Shown: piece by piece, positions 8,864-18,800 of the stretch
Layout: each line of letters begins with the position of its first letter
Position numbering within the stretch: the stretch's first letter is position 1
DNA from: Paludisphaera soli
GTDB lineage: Bacteria > Planctomycetota > Planctomycetia > Isosphaerales > Isosphaeraceae
Length of the DNA stretch: 64,000 nucleotides
Assembly (NCBI RefSeq): GCF_011064595.1
Contig: NZ_JAALJI010000001.1
Span: 372,001 to 436,000 of the forward strand
Direction of reading: 5' to 3'
Translations under genes and position numbers: made by a program
Notes under the pieces: model-generated
The model's database searches: none
What the model saw: the letters and a program-made list of their open reading frames with translations, nothing else
Told to the model about the DNA's origin: nothing

Positions 8864-11281
8864 ATGAACCGACGGGACGAGGACGAGCCGGTGCGGGACG
8901 AGCCCGCGAACCGGACCGTGGCCTTCTTCAACACGCCCCAGCCCCCGCCCGCCTCGGGTGAGGCCCCCCCCTCCCCCGGGCCGCAGGACCCGGCGGCCGC
9001 CCGCACCGCCCCGCACAAATCCCCGCAGGCCGGGGGCGGGGCGGACCCGGAGGGGGTGCGGATCCCCTCGGTCTTCGGGCCGGACGCGATCCTGCTGAAC
9101 AAGTATCGGGTCGTCCGCATGCTGGGCGAAGGGGGCATGGGGAGCGTCTGGCTGGTCCACCACCTGGGCCTGGACGAGCCCCGCGCGCTCAAGGTCATCA
9201 GCGAGGGGATCGCCGGCGACCCGCGCGTGCGAGCCCGGTTCGAGCTGGAGGCGCGGATCCTCGCCAAGCTCAAGCATCCCTGCGCCGTGGCCGTCCACGA
9301 CACGGGCATCGTCGGCGACACGGCCTACATCGAGATGGAGTACGTCCAGGGCGACAGCCTCCGGCGGATGATCCATCGCGGCGAGCCCGGCCGGCTCCCG
9401 TTCATCCTCTGGATCATGCGGGGGATCTGCGACGTCCTCAGCCTGGCGCACAATCGGGGGATCGTCCACCGCGACCTGAAGCCCGAGAACATCATGGTCG
9501 TGACCGACCCCGAGACCGGAGCCCAGGGGGTCAAGGTCCTCGACTTCGGCATCGCCAAGATCATCCAGGGGGTTGGCGACGCCGCGACCTCGGTGACGAT
9601 GAACACCCAGGGGGTGTTAGGGACTCCCGCTTATTCGAGCCCCGAGCAGAACTCGTTCGACGTGGCCGAGCAGGTGCGGACCCCGATCGACCACCGCAGC
9701 GACCTGTACTCCCTCGGCGTGATCCTCTACGAGATGCTGACGGGCGAGCTGCCGTTCAAGGGGAACTGGACCCAGGTCCTCTACCAGCACGCCAAGGTCC
9801 CCCCCCGCCCGCTTCGCGAGGCGGCCCCCGACGCCGACATCCCGCCGGCCGTCGAGGAGCTGGTCCTGCGATGCCTGGCGAAGTCTCCGGGCGAGCGGCC
9901 CGCGTCCGCCGCCGAGCTGTACAACGCGCTCCGCGCCGCGGCCGGCGAGCTGGACCTCTCGGTCGAGTCGACCGAGCCGGGAGGCACGGGCGTGACCCCG
10001 AGACGCGCCCCCCTGCCGGTCCTGACCCCGCACCCCCACGGGAGCCTCCCCCTCACGCAGGTCCACCCGACCCCCGGCCGCTTCCGCCTCACCCGCCTAG
10101 CGGCGATCCCGCTCGTCCTCGCCGCCCTGATCCCGCTGGTCATGCTGGCGACGAGCCTCTCGGGCGGCGGCAAGGGGGGGGCGTCGAACGGCGCGCAGCC
10201 TCCGCCCCCGCCGCCGGTCCCGACCGGGGTCTCGCCCGAGGTCGCCCGGTTCCTCCTCGAACGCTATGCGGGGCGGCCCTACGAGCCCGAACCCGACGCC
10301 GCGATCGTCGAACTCGACGGCATGCGATGGCCGTCGGCGGTGACGACCGGACTCGGCGACGACCGGCGTCGGCTGGCGTTGCACGGGCGGATCTACCTGC
10401 CGGAGGGGGCCGAGCCCGACTCGTCGGAGGGGGACGAGGGAGCCCTGAGGCTTCCCCGCGCCGTCGTCGTCCGGAACGGAGCCAGCCCGATCGCGTTCCG
10501 CCTGATCGAGGCGGGCCAGTTCCTGATGGGGGAGGAAGACGAGGGGCGTCGCAACGAAGAAAACGGGCCGCATCACAAAGTCGCACTGTCCACGTACTAC
10601 ATCCAGGATAGGGAGACGACGATCGCGCAGTTCGAGGACTACCGGCGGCGGACCGGCCTGGCGCGGGGCGGCGACCTCGACGAGTACGACGCCGCGGCGC
10701 TCGACGTCGGGTTCCCCGAGGATCCCGGGGCCGCCGCGTACCCGGCCTCGGCCCTGCCCCGATCGACCTGCTCCGAGTTCGCCCGCTCGCTCGGGGCCTG
10801 GCTGCCGACCGAGGCGCAGTGGGAGTTCGCGGCGCGGTCGCGAGGCCGGCGCGGGCCCTACGTCTGGGCGGACTCGTCCGATCCCCACGAGAACGCCAAC
10901 ATCGGCCTGTTCCCGCAGCGGCCGGCCCCCGTGGGGTCGTTCCCGCGAGACCGGACCCTCGAAGGGGTGTACGACATGACGGGCAACGTCCGCGAATGGT
11001 GCCGCGACGTCTGGAGGCCGTATCCGAACCGGCCGGTGCTGGTCGACCCGGTCGAACGCCCGGCGAGCGACCTGGAGGACGCCCGCTACGCCATCCGGGG
11101 GGGCTCCTACGCCTCGCTCCCCACGACCGCCCGGGTGAGCTACCGGGCCGACTCCGCCGGGCTGGAATATCGGGCGCCGAACCGGGCCAAGATCGAGGAC
11201 GTCGGCTTCCGCATGGTGCTCGAGGTGGCGGTCGCCGAGGACCTGAAGCCGGCGTCCGTCGAGAAGGGAGCCGCGCGATGA
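8864..11281 (+). CDS. PpkA-like Ser/Thr protein kinase with C-terminal FGE/sulfatase-modifying domain
   Basis: This 805-residue protein has a Pro-rich N-terminal tail and then a complete Hanks-type kinase domain (about 82-360). The kinase domain shows a glycine loop (LGEGGMGSVW), Lys110 in RALK, the HRDLKPEN loop with catalytic Asp204, DFG (Asp227) and GTPAYSSPEQ. A transmembrane helix (about 413-435) puts the C-terminal part outside the cytoplasm. Residues 545-795 form an FGE/SUMF-type domain (FRLIEAGQFLMG, LPTEAQWEFAAR, YDMTGNVREWC, RGGSY). The cysteine pair used by true formylglycine-generating enzymes is absent: the end reads VGFRMV instead of GFRC. It is therefore probably a sensing or binding module, as in T6SS PpkA kinases. 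It shares an ATGA overlap with the following caspase gene, implying translational coupling, and two FHA proteins in the window are possible readers of its phosphorylation. Confidence 0.92.
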   Translation: MNRRDEDEPVRDEPANRTVAFFNTPQPPPASGEAPPSPGPQDPAAARTAPHKSPQAGGGADPEGVRIPSVFGPDAILLNKYRVVRMLGEGGMGSVWLVHHLGLDEPRALKVISEGIAGDPRVRARFELEARILAKLKHPCAVAVHDTGIVGDTAYIEMEYVQGDSLRRMIHRGEPGRLPFILWIMRGICDVLSLAHNRGIVHRDLKPENIMVVTDPETGAQGVKVLDFGIAKIIQGVGDAATSVTMNTQGVLGTPAYSSPEQNSFDVAEQVRTPIDHRSDLYSLGVILYEMLTGELPFKGNWTQVLYQHAKVPPRPLREAAPDADIPPAVEELVLRCLAKSPGERPASAAELYNALRAAAGELDLSVESTEPGGTGVTPRRAPLPVLTPHPHGSLPLTQVHPTPGRFRLTRLAAIPLVLAALIPLVMLATSLSGGGKGGASNGAQPPPPPPVPTGVSPEVARFLLERYAGRPYEPEPDAAIVELDGMRWPSAVTTGLGDDRRRLALHGRIYLPEGAEPDSSEGDEGALRLPRAVVVRNGASPIAFRLIEAGQFLMGEEDEGRRNEENGPHHKVALSTYYIQDRETTIAQFEDYRRRTGLARGGDLDEYDAAALDVGFPEDPGAAAYPASALPRSTCSEFARSLGAWLPTEAQWEFAARSRGRRGPYVWADSSDPHENANIGLFPQRPAPVGSFPRDRTLEGVYDMTGNVREWCRDVWRPYPNRPVLVDPVERPASDLEDARYAIRGGSYASLPTTARVSYRADSAGLEYRAPNRAKIEDVGFRMVLEVAVAEDLKPASVEKGAAR

Positions 11282-14200
11282 GGTCGGTTCGGGAAGGACC
11301 CGCGACGCGGACGGCCGGACGCGGCGTCGCCCCCCTGCTCGCCTGGCTCGCCCTGGCGGCGACGGCCTCGGCCCAGGCCCCGCCGGGCGGCCCCGCGCCG
11401 GCGTCGAAGCCCCAGCTCTGGGCGATGCTCGTGGGGATCGAGCGCTACCAGGACTCGACGGAATTCCCGCGATGCCGGGGGGCGGCGGCCGACGCCGCGG
11501 CCCTGGGCCGATGGCTGATCGACGCCGCCGGCTGGCCCGCCGACCACGTCCTGCTCCTGAGCGATCGCGAGGCCGAGGACCTCGGCTTCGCCGACCCGGC
11601 GCGTCGGCCCGAGCGGAGGCCCGCCACGAAGGCCGAGCTGGACCGGGGCGTGCGCGAATGGCTCGCCGGCAAGGTGAAGCCCGGCGACTCGATCCTGATC
11701 TTCTTCGCCGGCCAGGCCGTCGGCCTGCCGAGCCCCGAGGGCGACCATCCGACCCGCTCGGCGCGGGATGTCCTGCTGCCGATGGACGCCCGAGGCGCCG
11801 ACGTCGAGGCGACCGGGTGGCGTCCGGGCGACGCGATCGAGGATCTCGCGGCGACGGGCGACTACTCCATCGTCTGCCTGCTCGACACGTCCCCCGCCGG
11901 TCGCGTTCAGTCGCCAAGGGTGCTCGGCGACCCCGCCCGGTTCGAGGGGGGGGAGCGGATGCTCCGGGGGATCGTGCGGTGGCCGGGCGTGACCGCCTGG
12001 CTGGCGGCCGGCGACAGGCCCTCGGGACAGTCCCCGCGCGACGGCGGCGGCTTCCTGGCGCAAGGGCTCCTGGAATCGCTCGGCACCCGGCGCGAGCCGG
12101 CGAACCTGGCCGCCTGCCTCGAACGCCTCCGGCGCAAGCCCGAGCTGGCCTCTCAGCGGTTCCGGGCCTCGGGCGGCTTCCGCGCCGACCTCAGCCTCTG
12201 GCCTTCGGACGTACGCCCCCCGCGAGCCAAGGCCGAGCCGATCCTCCAGCGCGGGCACGCCGACCGCGTGACGGCCCTGGCGTTCAGCGGCGACGGGGCC
12301 CGTCTGTTCACCGCGAGTCAGGACTCGACGGTGCGGCTCTGGGACGCCGCCGACGCCAACCTCGCTCGGGTCCTTTCGCCGGCGCTCAACGGCGTCTGGA
12401 GCCTGGCGCGGAGCGGAGACGGCCGGCTGATCGCGGCCGGCGGCGGCAAGGGGGAGGTCTTCGTCTACGACCTCGTCGCCGACGCGCCGATCGACTTCAT
12501 CGGCGCGCCCGTCCATCGCGGCCCGGTCGAGCAGGTCGCTTTCCTGCCGACGGCCGGCGACGACGCGGGAGCCGAGCCTTCGGCACGTCGCCTTGTCACG
12601 CTCGACGATCAGGGACGCTGCATCCTCTGGACCGTGGCCGGGAAGCGGATGCGCATGGCCGCCGCCGTCGCCGAGTCGAAAGCCCGTCTCGCCGCCGTCG
12701 CCGCAGTCGCGGGGCCGGTCGCGTTCGCCGTCGTGGCGCCGGATCGCGGCGGGGCCGAAAGAATCCACGCCTACGACCCGTCCGGGAAGCTGCTCACCGC
12801 GTTGCCGACGGGCGACTCGCGTCCGACCGCCCTGGCGCTCTCCGACGACGGCTCCACCGCCTACCTCGGCCTCCAGGACGGGACCCTGAACGAGATCACC
12901 CTGCCCGGCGGCGAGGTCCGGCCCCGGGCCAAACTGGAAGCCGCCGTCACCTCGATCCAGCCCGCCCCGCTCTGGCTGGCGGCGGCCTCGGGACGCAAGA
13001 TCTCGATCCTGGCGCCCGGCCGCGAGCCGACCGAGCTGACGATGGAACGGACGATCGGCCGCGCGGCGACCTCGGCCGACGGCCGGCTCGTGGCGACCTG
13101 CGACGCGTTCCGGGGCGACGTTCGGGTCTGGGAGCTGTCCGCCGACGGATCCGAGGCGAATCCGATCCCGATAGACGTCGGCGGCCCCGGCGCGGCGATG
13201 TCGCTCGCGTTCGCGCCGGGGGGCGACGCCCTGGCCGCCGGCGACGGCGCGGGGGGCGTCCGTCTCTGGGAGATCCCGACCGGACGCTCCCGGCCCGGCG
13301 TCGCGCCCAGTCGCGGGCGGGCGCGGCACGTCGCCGTCTCGGCCGACGAGCGCGCGATGCTCCAGGTGGGCGACGGCGGCGCGGCCTTGCTCTGGGAGTT
13401 CGGCGAGGGCCGCGGCGCGCGACGGATCGCCGGGGCGTCCGGCTTCCGGCCCACCGGAGAGTTCCTGCCCAACGGCGACCTGGCGCTCATCGACGGCGAC
13501 GGGCTGATCGTGGTGCACGACCGGGCGTCGCTCGAACGCAAGCCGATCGTCTTCGAGCGTCCGCTCACCGAGGACGGTGCGGGGCCGTCCAGCTGGGGCT
13601 TCCACCGCCTGGCCGTCTCCCCCGACGGCCGCATCGCCGCCGGCAGCCGGGACGGCCCGCTCGCCTGCGTCTGGAAATCCGAGGACGGGTCGCTCGTCTC
13701 GGCACCGATCCGCGGCCACGACGACGCGATCGGCCTCGTCGCCTTCGCGAACGCCGGCGCGGAGATGCTCACCGGCTCGGACGACGGCCTCGTGAAGGCC
13801 TGGGACCTGTCCGGTCGCGAGCCGAGGCTGGTGCGGACGCTGGGCCCGTCGGTCGCGGCGGATCGGCCGCCGGTGACGGCCCTCGCGGCGTCTCCCAAGG
13901 TGGCCGGCGAGGTCGTCGTCGGCCTCCAGGACGGCCGGCTCCAGCTCTGGCGTCCCGGCGCCGAGAAGCCGGTGGACGCCCTCGCCCCGCTCCAGGGAAT
14001 GGTCCGCGCCGCCTCGTTCTCGCCGGATGGCCGGCTCGTGGCGGCGGCCGGCGACGACCGGCGCATCGCGCTCTTCGACCCCGCGCGGCCCGGCTCGCCG
14101 ATCCCCCTCGGCTCGGGACCGAGCCATTTCGAGATGGTCAACGCCCTGGCCTTCTGGCCCGGCGGCAAGGTCCTGGCGAGCGCCAGCGACGACACCACGG

Positions 14201-15705
14201 TCCGGCTCTGGCGGCTGGCCGACCGCACCCTGATCGGCACTTTGGCCTCGACCGCCGAGACGCTCGACTGGGTGGTGTTCACGCCCGAAGGGCTCTACGA
14301 CGCCTCCCCCTCGGGCGAGCGGCGCGTGACCTGGAGGCTCGACCCGAAGGATGCGCCCGCCGCGGCCGACGGCGTGACCGCTCGGCTGGACCAGCTCCGC
14401 CGCCAGCGTCACGTCTTCGACCTCGCCGAGCGGCTCGCCCGCGCCGAGGAGGTGCCGCCGCCCGTCGACCTGCCGGCCGGCGCACCGCCGCGCGTCGAAC
14501 TTGAGCCGGTCGCGGCCGTCGGCGGGAAGCAGCGTCGGGTCGAGGTGGCGATCCGACTGAGCGACCCGGACGTCGAGGACCTGCGCCTTTACCACAACGG
14601 CGTGCCGATCCCGGGCGAGATGCGCCGGCAGGGCCGCGAGGTGCGGACGATGGTCACGCTCGTCGGCGGCGAGAACACGTTCTACGCACTGGCCGGCAAG
14701 CCCGGCGGCGTGGACGCCCGCTCCAACCGGCTCGACTTGCGGTACGACGGCCCGACGCTCGGCAAGACCCACGTACTGGCCCTGGGGATCAGCAAGTACG
14801 GCCGCCAGGCCCTTCGTTACGCGGACGTCGACGCCAGGTCGATCGCCGAATTCCTCCGCCGCAACGGCCGGGCCGACCCGGAGACCGAGGTGGTCGAGCC
14901 GATCGTGCTGCTGAACGAGGACGTCACCCGCCAGTCGCTCGACGCGGCCTTCGAGACGCTCCGCCGACGCGTTCTGGGCAGGCCCGAGGACCGGATCGTC
15001 GTCTTCCTCGCGGGGCATACCGACGTTCGCCAGGGGTTCTTCTGCCTGCTGCTCCCCTCGGCCGAGATGCCGGCGGGGCCGGAACTGGTGGCCCTTCGCG
15101 GCCCGGACCCGAAGGCCGCTGCTCCCCCCAGTGCCGGTGCCGCCGCGCCGATCCTCGACCGGACGCTGCTCCCCTACGGCCTGATCCACCAGAACCTGGC
15201 GGCGGCCCAGGCGCTCCAGCGACTCGTGATCGTCGACGCCTGTCAGGCCGAGGCCCTGTTCGACGACCCGGTGGTCCGCTCCAAGCAGCGGAGGGCCGTA
15301 CGGGTCCTGGCCGAGGAAGACGCGTACAGGTCGCGCACGTCGTACATCCTGGCCTCGCGTCGGGGCGAGCGCGCCGGCGAGGCCGAGCGGCTCAAGCACG
15401 GCCTGCTGACGTACACGCTGCTGCGGGGCCTCGGCGAGCGCGGGATGGGCCCGACGCCCGACCTGCCGATCTTCGAGCGGCGGCCCACGGCCGACCTGAA
15501 CCAGGACGGCTGGGTGGAGACCGACGAACTCCGCCAGTATGCCGACGCCGCCCTGCCGAGCCTCGCCAAGGCGTTCCCGGAACTCGTACTGCGCGGCGTG
15601 CCCGGGGCCGAGGAAGTTCGCCCCGCGGCCGCCGTCTCCCGCGACTCGGAGCAGCAAGGATCATTCCCGTTGATCGAGGTCGTCGGGCCGACCGGGACGC
15701 CCTGA
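11278..15705 (+). CDS. WD40 protein with an inactive N-terminal and an intact C-terminal caspase-like domain
   Basis: The ATG overlaps the kinase stop (ATGA). The open frame continues upstream inside the kinase gene, but the product starting here has a signal peptide (GVAPLLAWLALAATASAQA), which supports this start. Its 1475 residues contain a caspase-like domain at about 44-310 that lacks both catalytic residues: FFAGQ (Gln146) replaces FFAGH, and LDTSPAG (Ser205) replaces DACHSG. WD40 repeats follow (about 322-990, with repeated GDGARLFTASQDSTVRLWD-like units) and then a TPEGLYDASPSGER motif shared with the opposite-strand protein. Last comes a second caspase-like domain (about 1163-1440) with His1247 in FLAGHTD and Cys1322 in VDACQAE, the expected dyad. 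Predicted to be exported. Substrate unknown; WD40 domains may gate or recruit. Confidence 0.88.
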   Translation: MRSVREGPATRTAGRGVAPLLAWLALAATASAQAPPGGPAPASKPQLWAMLVGIERYQDSTEFPRCRGAAADAAALGRWLIDAAGWPADHVLLLSDREAEDLGFADPARRPERRPATKAELDRGVREWLAGKVKPGDSILIFFAGQAVGLPSPEGDHPTRSARDVLLPMDARGADVEATGWRPGDAIEDLAATGDYSIVCLLDTSPAGRVQSPRVLGDPARFEGGERMLRGIVRWPGVTAWLAAGDRPSGQSPRDGGGFLAQGLLESLGTRREPANLAACLERLRRKPELASQRFRASGGFRADLSLWPSDVRPPRAKAEPILQRGHADRVTALAFSGDGARLFTASQDSTVRLWDAADANLARVLSPALNGVWSLARSGDGRLIAAGGGKGEVFVYDLVADAPIDFIGAPVHRGPVEQVAFLPTAGDDAGAEPSARRLVTLDDQGRCILWTVAGKRMRMAAAVAESKARLAAVAAVAGPVAFAVVAPDRGGAERIHAYDPSGKLLTALPTGDSRPTALALSDDGSTAYLGLQDGTLNEITLPGGEVRPRAKLEAAVTSIQPAPLWLAAASGRKISILAPGREPTELTMERTIGRAATSADGRLVATCDAFRGDVRVWELSADGSEANPIPIDVGGPGAAMSLAFAPGGDALAAGDGAGGVRLWEIPTGRSRPGVAPSRGRARHVAVSADERAMLQVGDGGAALLWEFGEGRGARRIAGASGFRPTGEFLPNGDLALIDGDGLIVVHDRASLERKPIVFERPLTEDGAGPSSWGFHRLAVSPDGRIAAGSRDGPLACVWKSEDGSLVSAPIRGHDDAIGLVAFANAGAEMLTGSDDGLVKAWDLSGREPRLVRTLGPSVAADRPPVTALAASPKVAGEVVVGLQDGRLQLWRPGAEKPVDALAPLQGMVRAASFSPDGRLVAAAGDDRRIALFDPARPGSPIPLGSGPSHFEMVNALAFWPGGKVLASASDDTTVRLWRLADRTLIGTLASTAETLDWVVFTPEGLYDASPSGERRVTWRLDPKDAPAAADGVTARLDQLRRQRHVFDLAERLARAEEVPPPVDLPAGAPPRVELEPVAAVGGKQRRVEVAIRLSDPDVEDLRLYHNGVPIPGEMRRQGREVRTMVTLVGGENTFYALAGKPGGVDARSNRLDLRYDGPTLGKTHVLALGISKYGRQALRYADVDARSIAEFLRRNGRADPETEVVEPIVLLNEDVTRQSLDAAFETLRRRVLGRPEDRIVVFLAGHTDVRQGFFCLLLPSAEMPAGPELVALRGPDPKAAAPPSAGAAAPILDRTLLPYGLIHQNLAAAQALQRLVIVDACQAEALFDDPVVRSKQRRAVRVLAEEDAYRSRTSYILASRRGERAGEAERLKHGLLTYTLLRGLGERGMGPTPDLPIFERRPTADLNQDGWVETDELRQYADAALPSLAKAFPELVLRGVPGAEEVRPAAAVSRDSEQQGSFPLIEVVGPTGTP

Positions 15706-15808
15706 GATCCGCTCCGGGCCCTTCGCTCGGCCTCGGGGTTCGGTCATCCGGGCCCCGGGTCGACTCGTCCTGCGAGGGGAGCAGCCGACTGGACGACTTC
15801 GGGAGTCC

Positions 15809-18800
15809 TCAGCGACGGACCAGGTCGTCGCCCGGGGCGGGCTGGGGGTCGAAGATGCGGATCTTCTGCCAGCCGGAGAGGGTTTCGGGGGGATAGAAGC
15901 CGGCGAACTGGCGGCGGGCGGTGTATTCCGAGACGAGCCGGAGCACGCTCGCCTGGAAGTCGTGGAGGGACGTCGGCGAGTCGACGCCGCCTCGTTGGGT
16001 GGAGGAGCCGCCGGCCACGGTGGACGCGGCCAGCACCGCGCGGGCGAACGCGCCCAGTTCGTCGAGCCGCTCGGATGGGTCGTGCTTGGAGGCCGCCATC
16101 ACGATCACGCCCCGGCGGCCGGAGAGGTCGCGCGCCCATTCCTTGAACGCGGCCCTGGCCGACGCGGAGGCCCCGGAGTGCAGGGCGTCGACCAGGACCA
16201 CGACCAGGCAGCCCTGCGAGGCGACCTCTTCCAGACGCTCCGCGATGGCCGCCGCCGAGGCCGCCTTCGGGGGCGCATCCTCCGCCCGTGAGTCGGATGC
16301 GAGCACCAGGGCGCCCCCCTCTCCGGCCTTGAACAGGTGCGATTCGAGCACCACGAAGACCGAGTCGCCGGGCTTCAGCTCGCCCGACCGCACGCCGTTC
16401 GCCAGGTCGTCGAACAGGCCGACGATCGCGTCGGCGTCGGGATCGGTCAGGACCTTGGAATCGATCGCCGATTCGGCGAAGTGGGCCCGGCCGTCGGGCT
16501 CGCGGAAGAACGCGGCCAGCTCCTCGACGTCGCGCCGGGCGTTGCGGATCGCGGAGACGTCGCGACGGGGGAACTCCTCGACGCCGATCGCGCGGACGAC
16601 CAGCCGGGGATCGCGACGGACGACCGGCGGCGGGGCGGGCGCGGCGGGCTCGGCCAGGACGATCGCGAACTCCTGGATGGCCCGGACGCCCAGGTCGTCG
16701 ACGGCCTCGACCGTGATCGCGTTCCGACCCGGCGTCAGCCGGACGGGCTCCACGGCCCGGAAGCTCGCGAGGCCGGGACCGGCGGTGCGGGTGGGCAGCC
16801 GGCGGCCCCCCTGATGGATCGTGATCGAGGCCACGCGGCGATCCGCGGCCGCCTCGGCCTCGACCTGGAGGTTCAACTCGGGGCCGGCCGCGACGATCGG
16901 GGCGGCCTCGCCGGCCGGGGCGGGGTCGATCAGCCGGATCGCCGGCGGAGTCCTGACAACCGGCGCACCCTGAACAGTGGCGAGAGCCGCGACCGGGTCG
17001 CCCGTCCGCAGCAGGGCGTCGATCACGGCGGGCCTTCGCAATTGGGCCTCGTACCGCGACATCGGGTGGAAGTCGGAGGGGAGCGAGCGGAAGTCGGCGG
17101 GGTTCCTCACGTCGACGTGGTTGAGATGCCAGCCCAGGAGTCGGCGGTCGCCGGCGATCGAGGTCTCGTAGAATCCCTCGGGCATCCAGACGACCCACTC
17201 GCGGTCGGCGGCCGGAAAGACGCTGAGCGCGGGGACGTCGGCCCGCGAGGTCATCAGGACGAACGGCGCGGCGGCGCCCGGGCGGGCGATCACCAGGGCG
17301 ACCTGGTCCTCCAGGTCGGGGGGGACGGCGGCGAGGGCCGCGTCGAGCCGCGCGACGTCGATCGGCTCGCGGCGCTTCTCGCGACGGGCCGCCGTGATCG
17401 CGTCGCCGGCCTGGAGGCCCATCAGGACGGCCGCCGATCGCGGGCGGACGGCCGAGACGACGACCCGACCCTGGGCGTCGCGGCCCAGGTCGGCTCCCAG
17501 GGGACTGGTCGCGTCGCAACCGGCGAGGCTCCAGAGCGACAGGGTCATGTCGGCCGAGCAGGCGACCATCCAGCGGCCGTCGGCCGAGGGCGCCATCGCG
17601 TGCACGGCCCCGCCGTGGCCCTGGAACAGCCGGGTCCGGGAGCGATCTCGAAGGTTGTGGACGAGGATGCCGCCGTCCTCGGTGCCGATCGCCGCGCACG
17701 GGGCCGGATGGCCCGCCCGATCGTTCGCCGGGATGAACGTATAGCTCGACCATCGGCCGTCGAGCTGATTGAGCGCGATCTCCAACGTCTCGCCTCGGTC
17801 GGGGACGAAGGCCGGGCGATCGAACGCGCGGGGCCGGAAGCTCCAGCCTTCGAGCGTCTTGACGGGGCCTTGCAGCGCGGCGTCGGGCGGGACGTCGACG
17901 AATCGGAGCTCGGCGAGGTCGAAGCCCTCCCGGGGGGGCGGTCCCTCGCCCTCCCCCCGCGATCGGCGGAATGCGACGGTCGGCTTCGCGTCCGCAAACG
18001 CGACGTCCCAGAGCATCGTCCCCGGGCCGTCGGCCTCCAGGCCGGGGTCGACGCGGCCGGGGGCGGGCAGGTCGCGGACGACGATCTCCTGATTCGCGCC
18101 CCCGGCCATCGCCAGGAATCGATTGTCGGGGCTGAACGCCAGGGCCGCGACCAGGCCCTTCGCGGTGCGGACGGTCTCGATCCGGCGGCCCGTGGGCATC
18201 TCGCGCAGCTCGACGTCGCAATCCTTCGAAGGGTATTCCTCGACGCTCGCCGACTTGTGGAGGATGCTGGCCGCGACCGATCGGCCGTCGGGGCTGAAGG
18301 CCAAGGCCTCGACCGGGCGAAGCTCTCGCACGGCCTCGGGATTGAGGACGACCCCGTTGCCGAGGTCGGCGCCGTCGTAACGTTCGAGCCTCCCATCCTC
18401 GCGGCCGACCACGATGGACCTGCCGTCGGCGCTGGCGGCCATCGCGGTGATCGTCACGGCCTGGCCGTCGTCCCTGGCGAGGTCCTCGGGCGAGGGGGAG
18501 GCGACCGCAAGCTGTCGACCGGACTTCCAGTCCCAGAGCCGGATCGAGCCGTCACGCGGGCCGCCGACGCTGACGATCCGCGTGCCGTCGAGGAACGCCG
18601 CGCCTTTCACGATCCCCGGGTGGCCTTGCAGGACCGCGAGGCATCGGGGGGTCTCGCCTTCCAGGTCCCAGACGCGGACGGTCCCGTCCTCGCTGCACGA
18701 GGCCAGCCGGTTCGCGTCCCGCGAGAAGGCCATGGCGAAGACCGCCCCGGCGTGGCCCCGTCGTTTCGCGGCCGGCTCCTCGGCGCGGCCGGCGGGAAGC

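Noticed and set aside
10500-11260. Functional formylglycine-generating enzyme
   Set aside because: The domain fits the FGE fold, but the active-site cysteine pair is absent.
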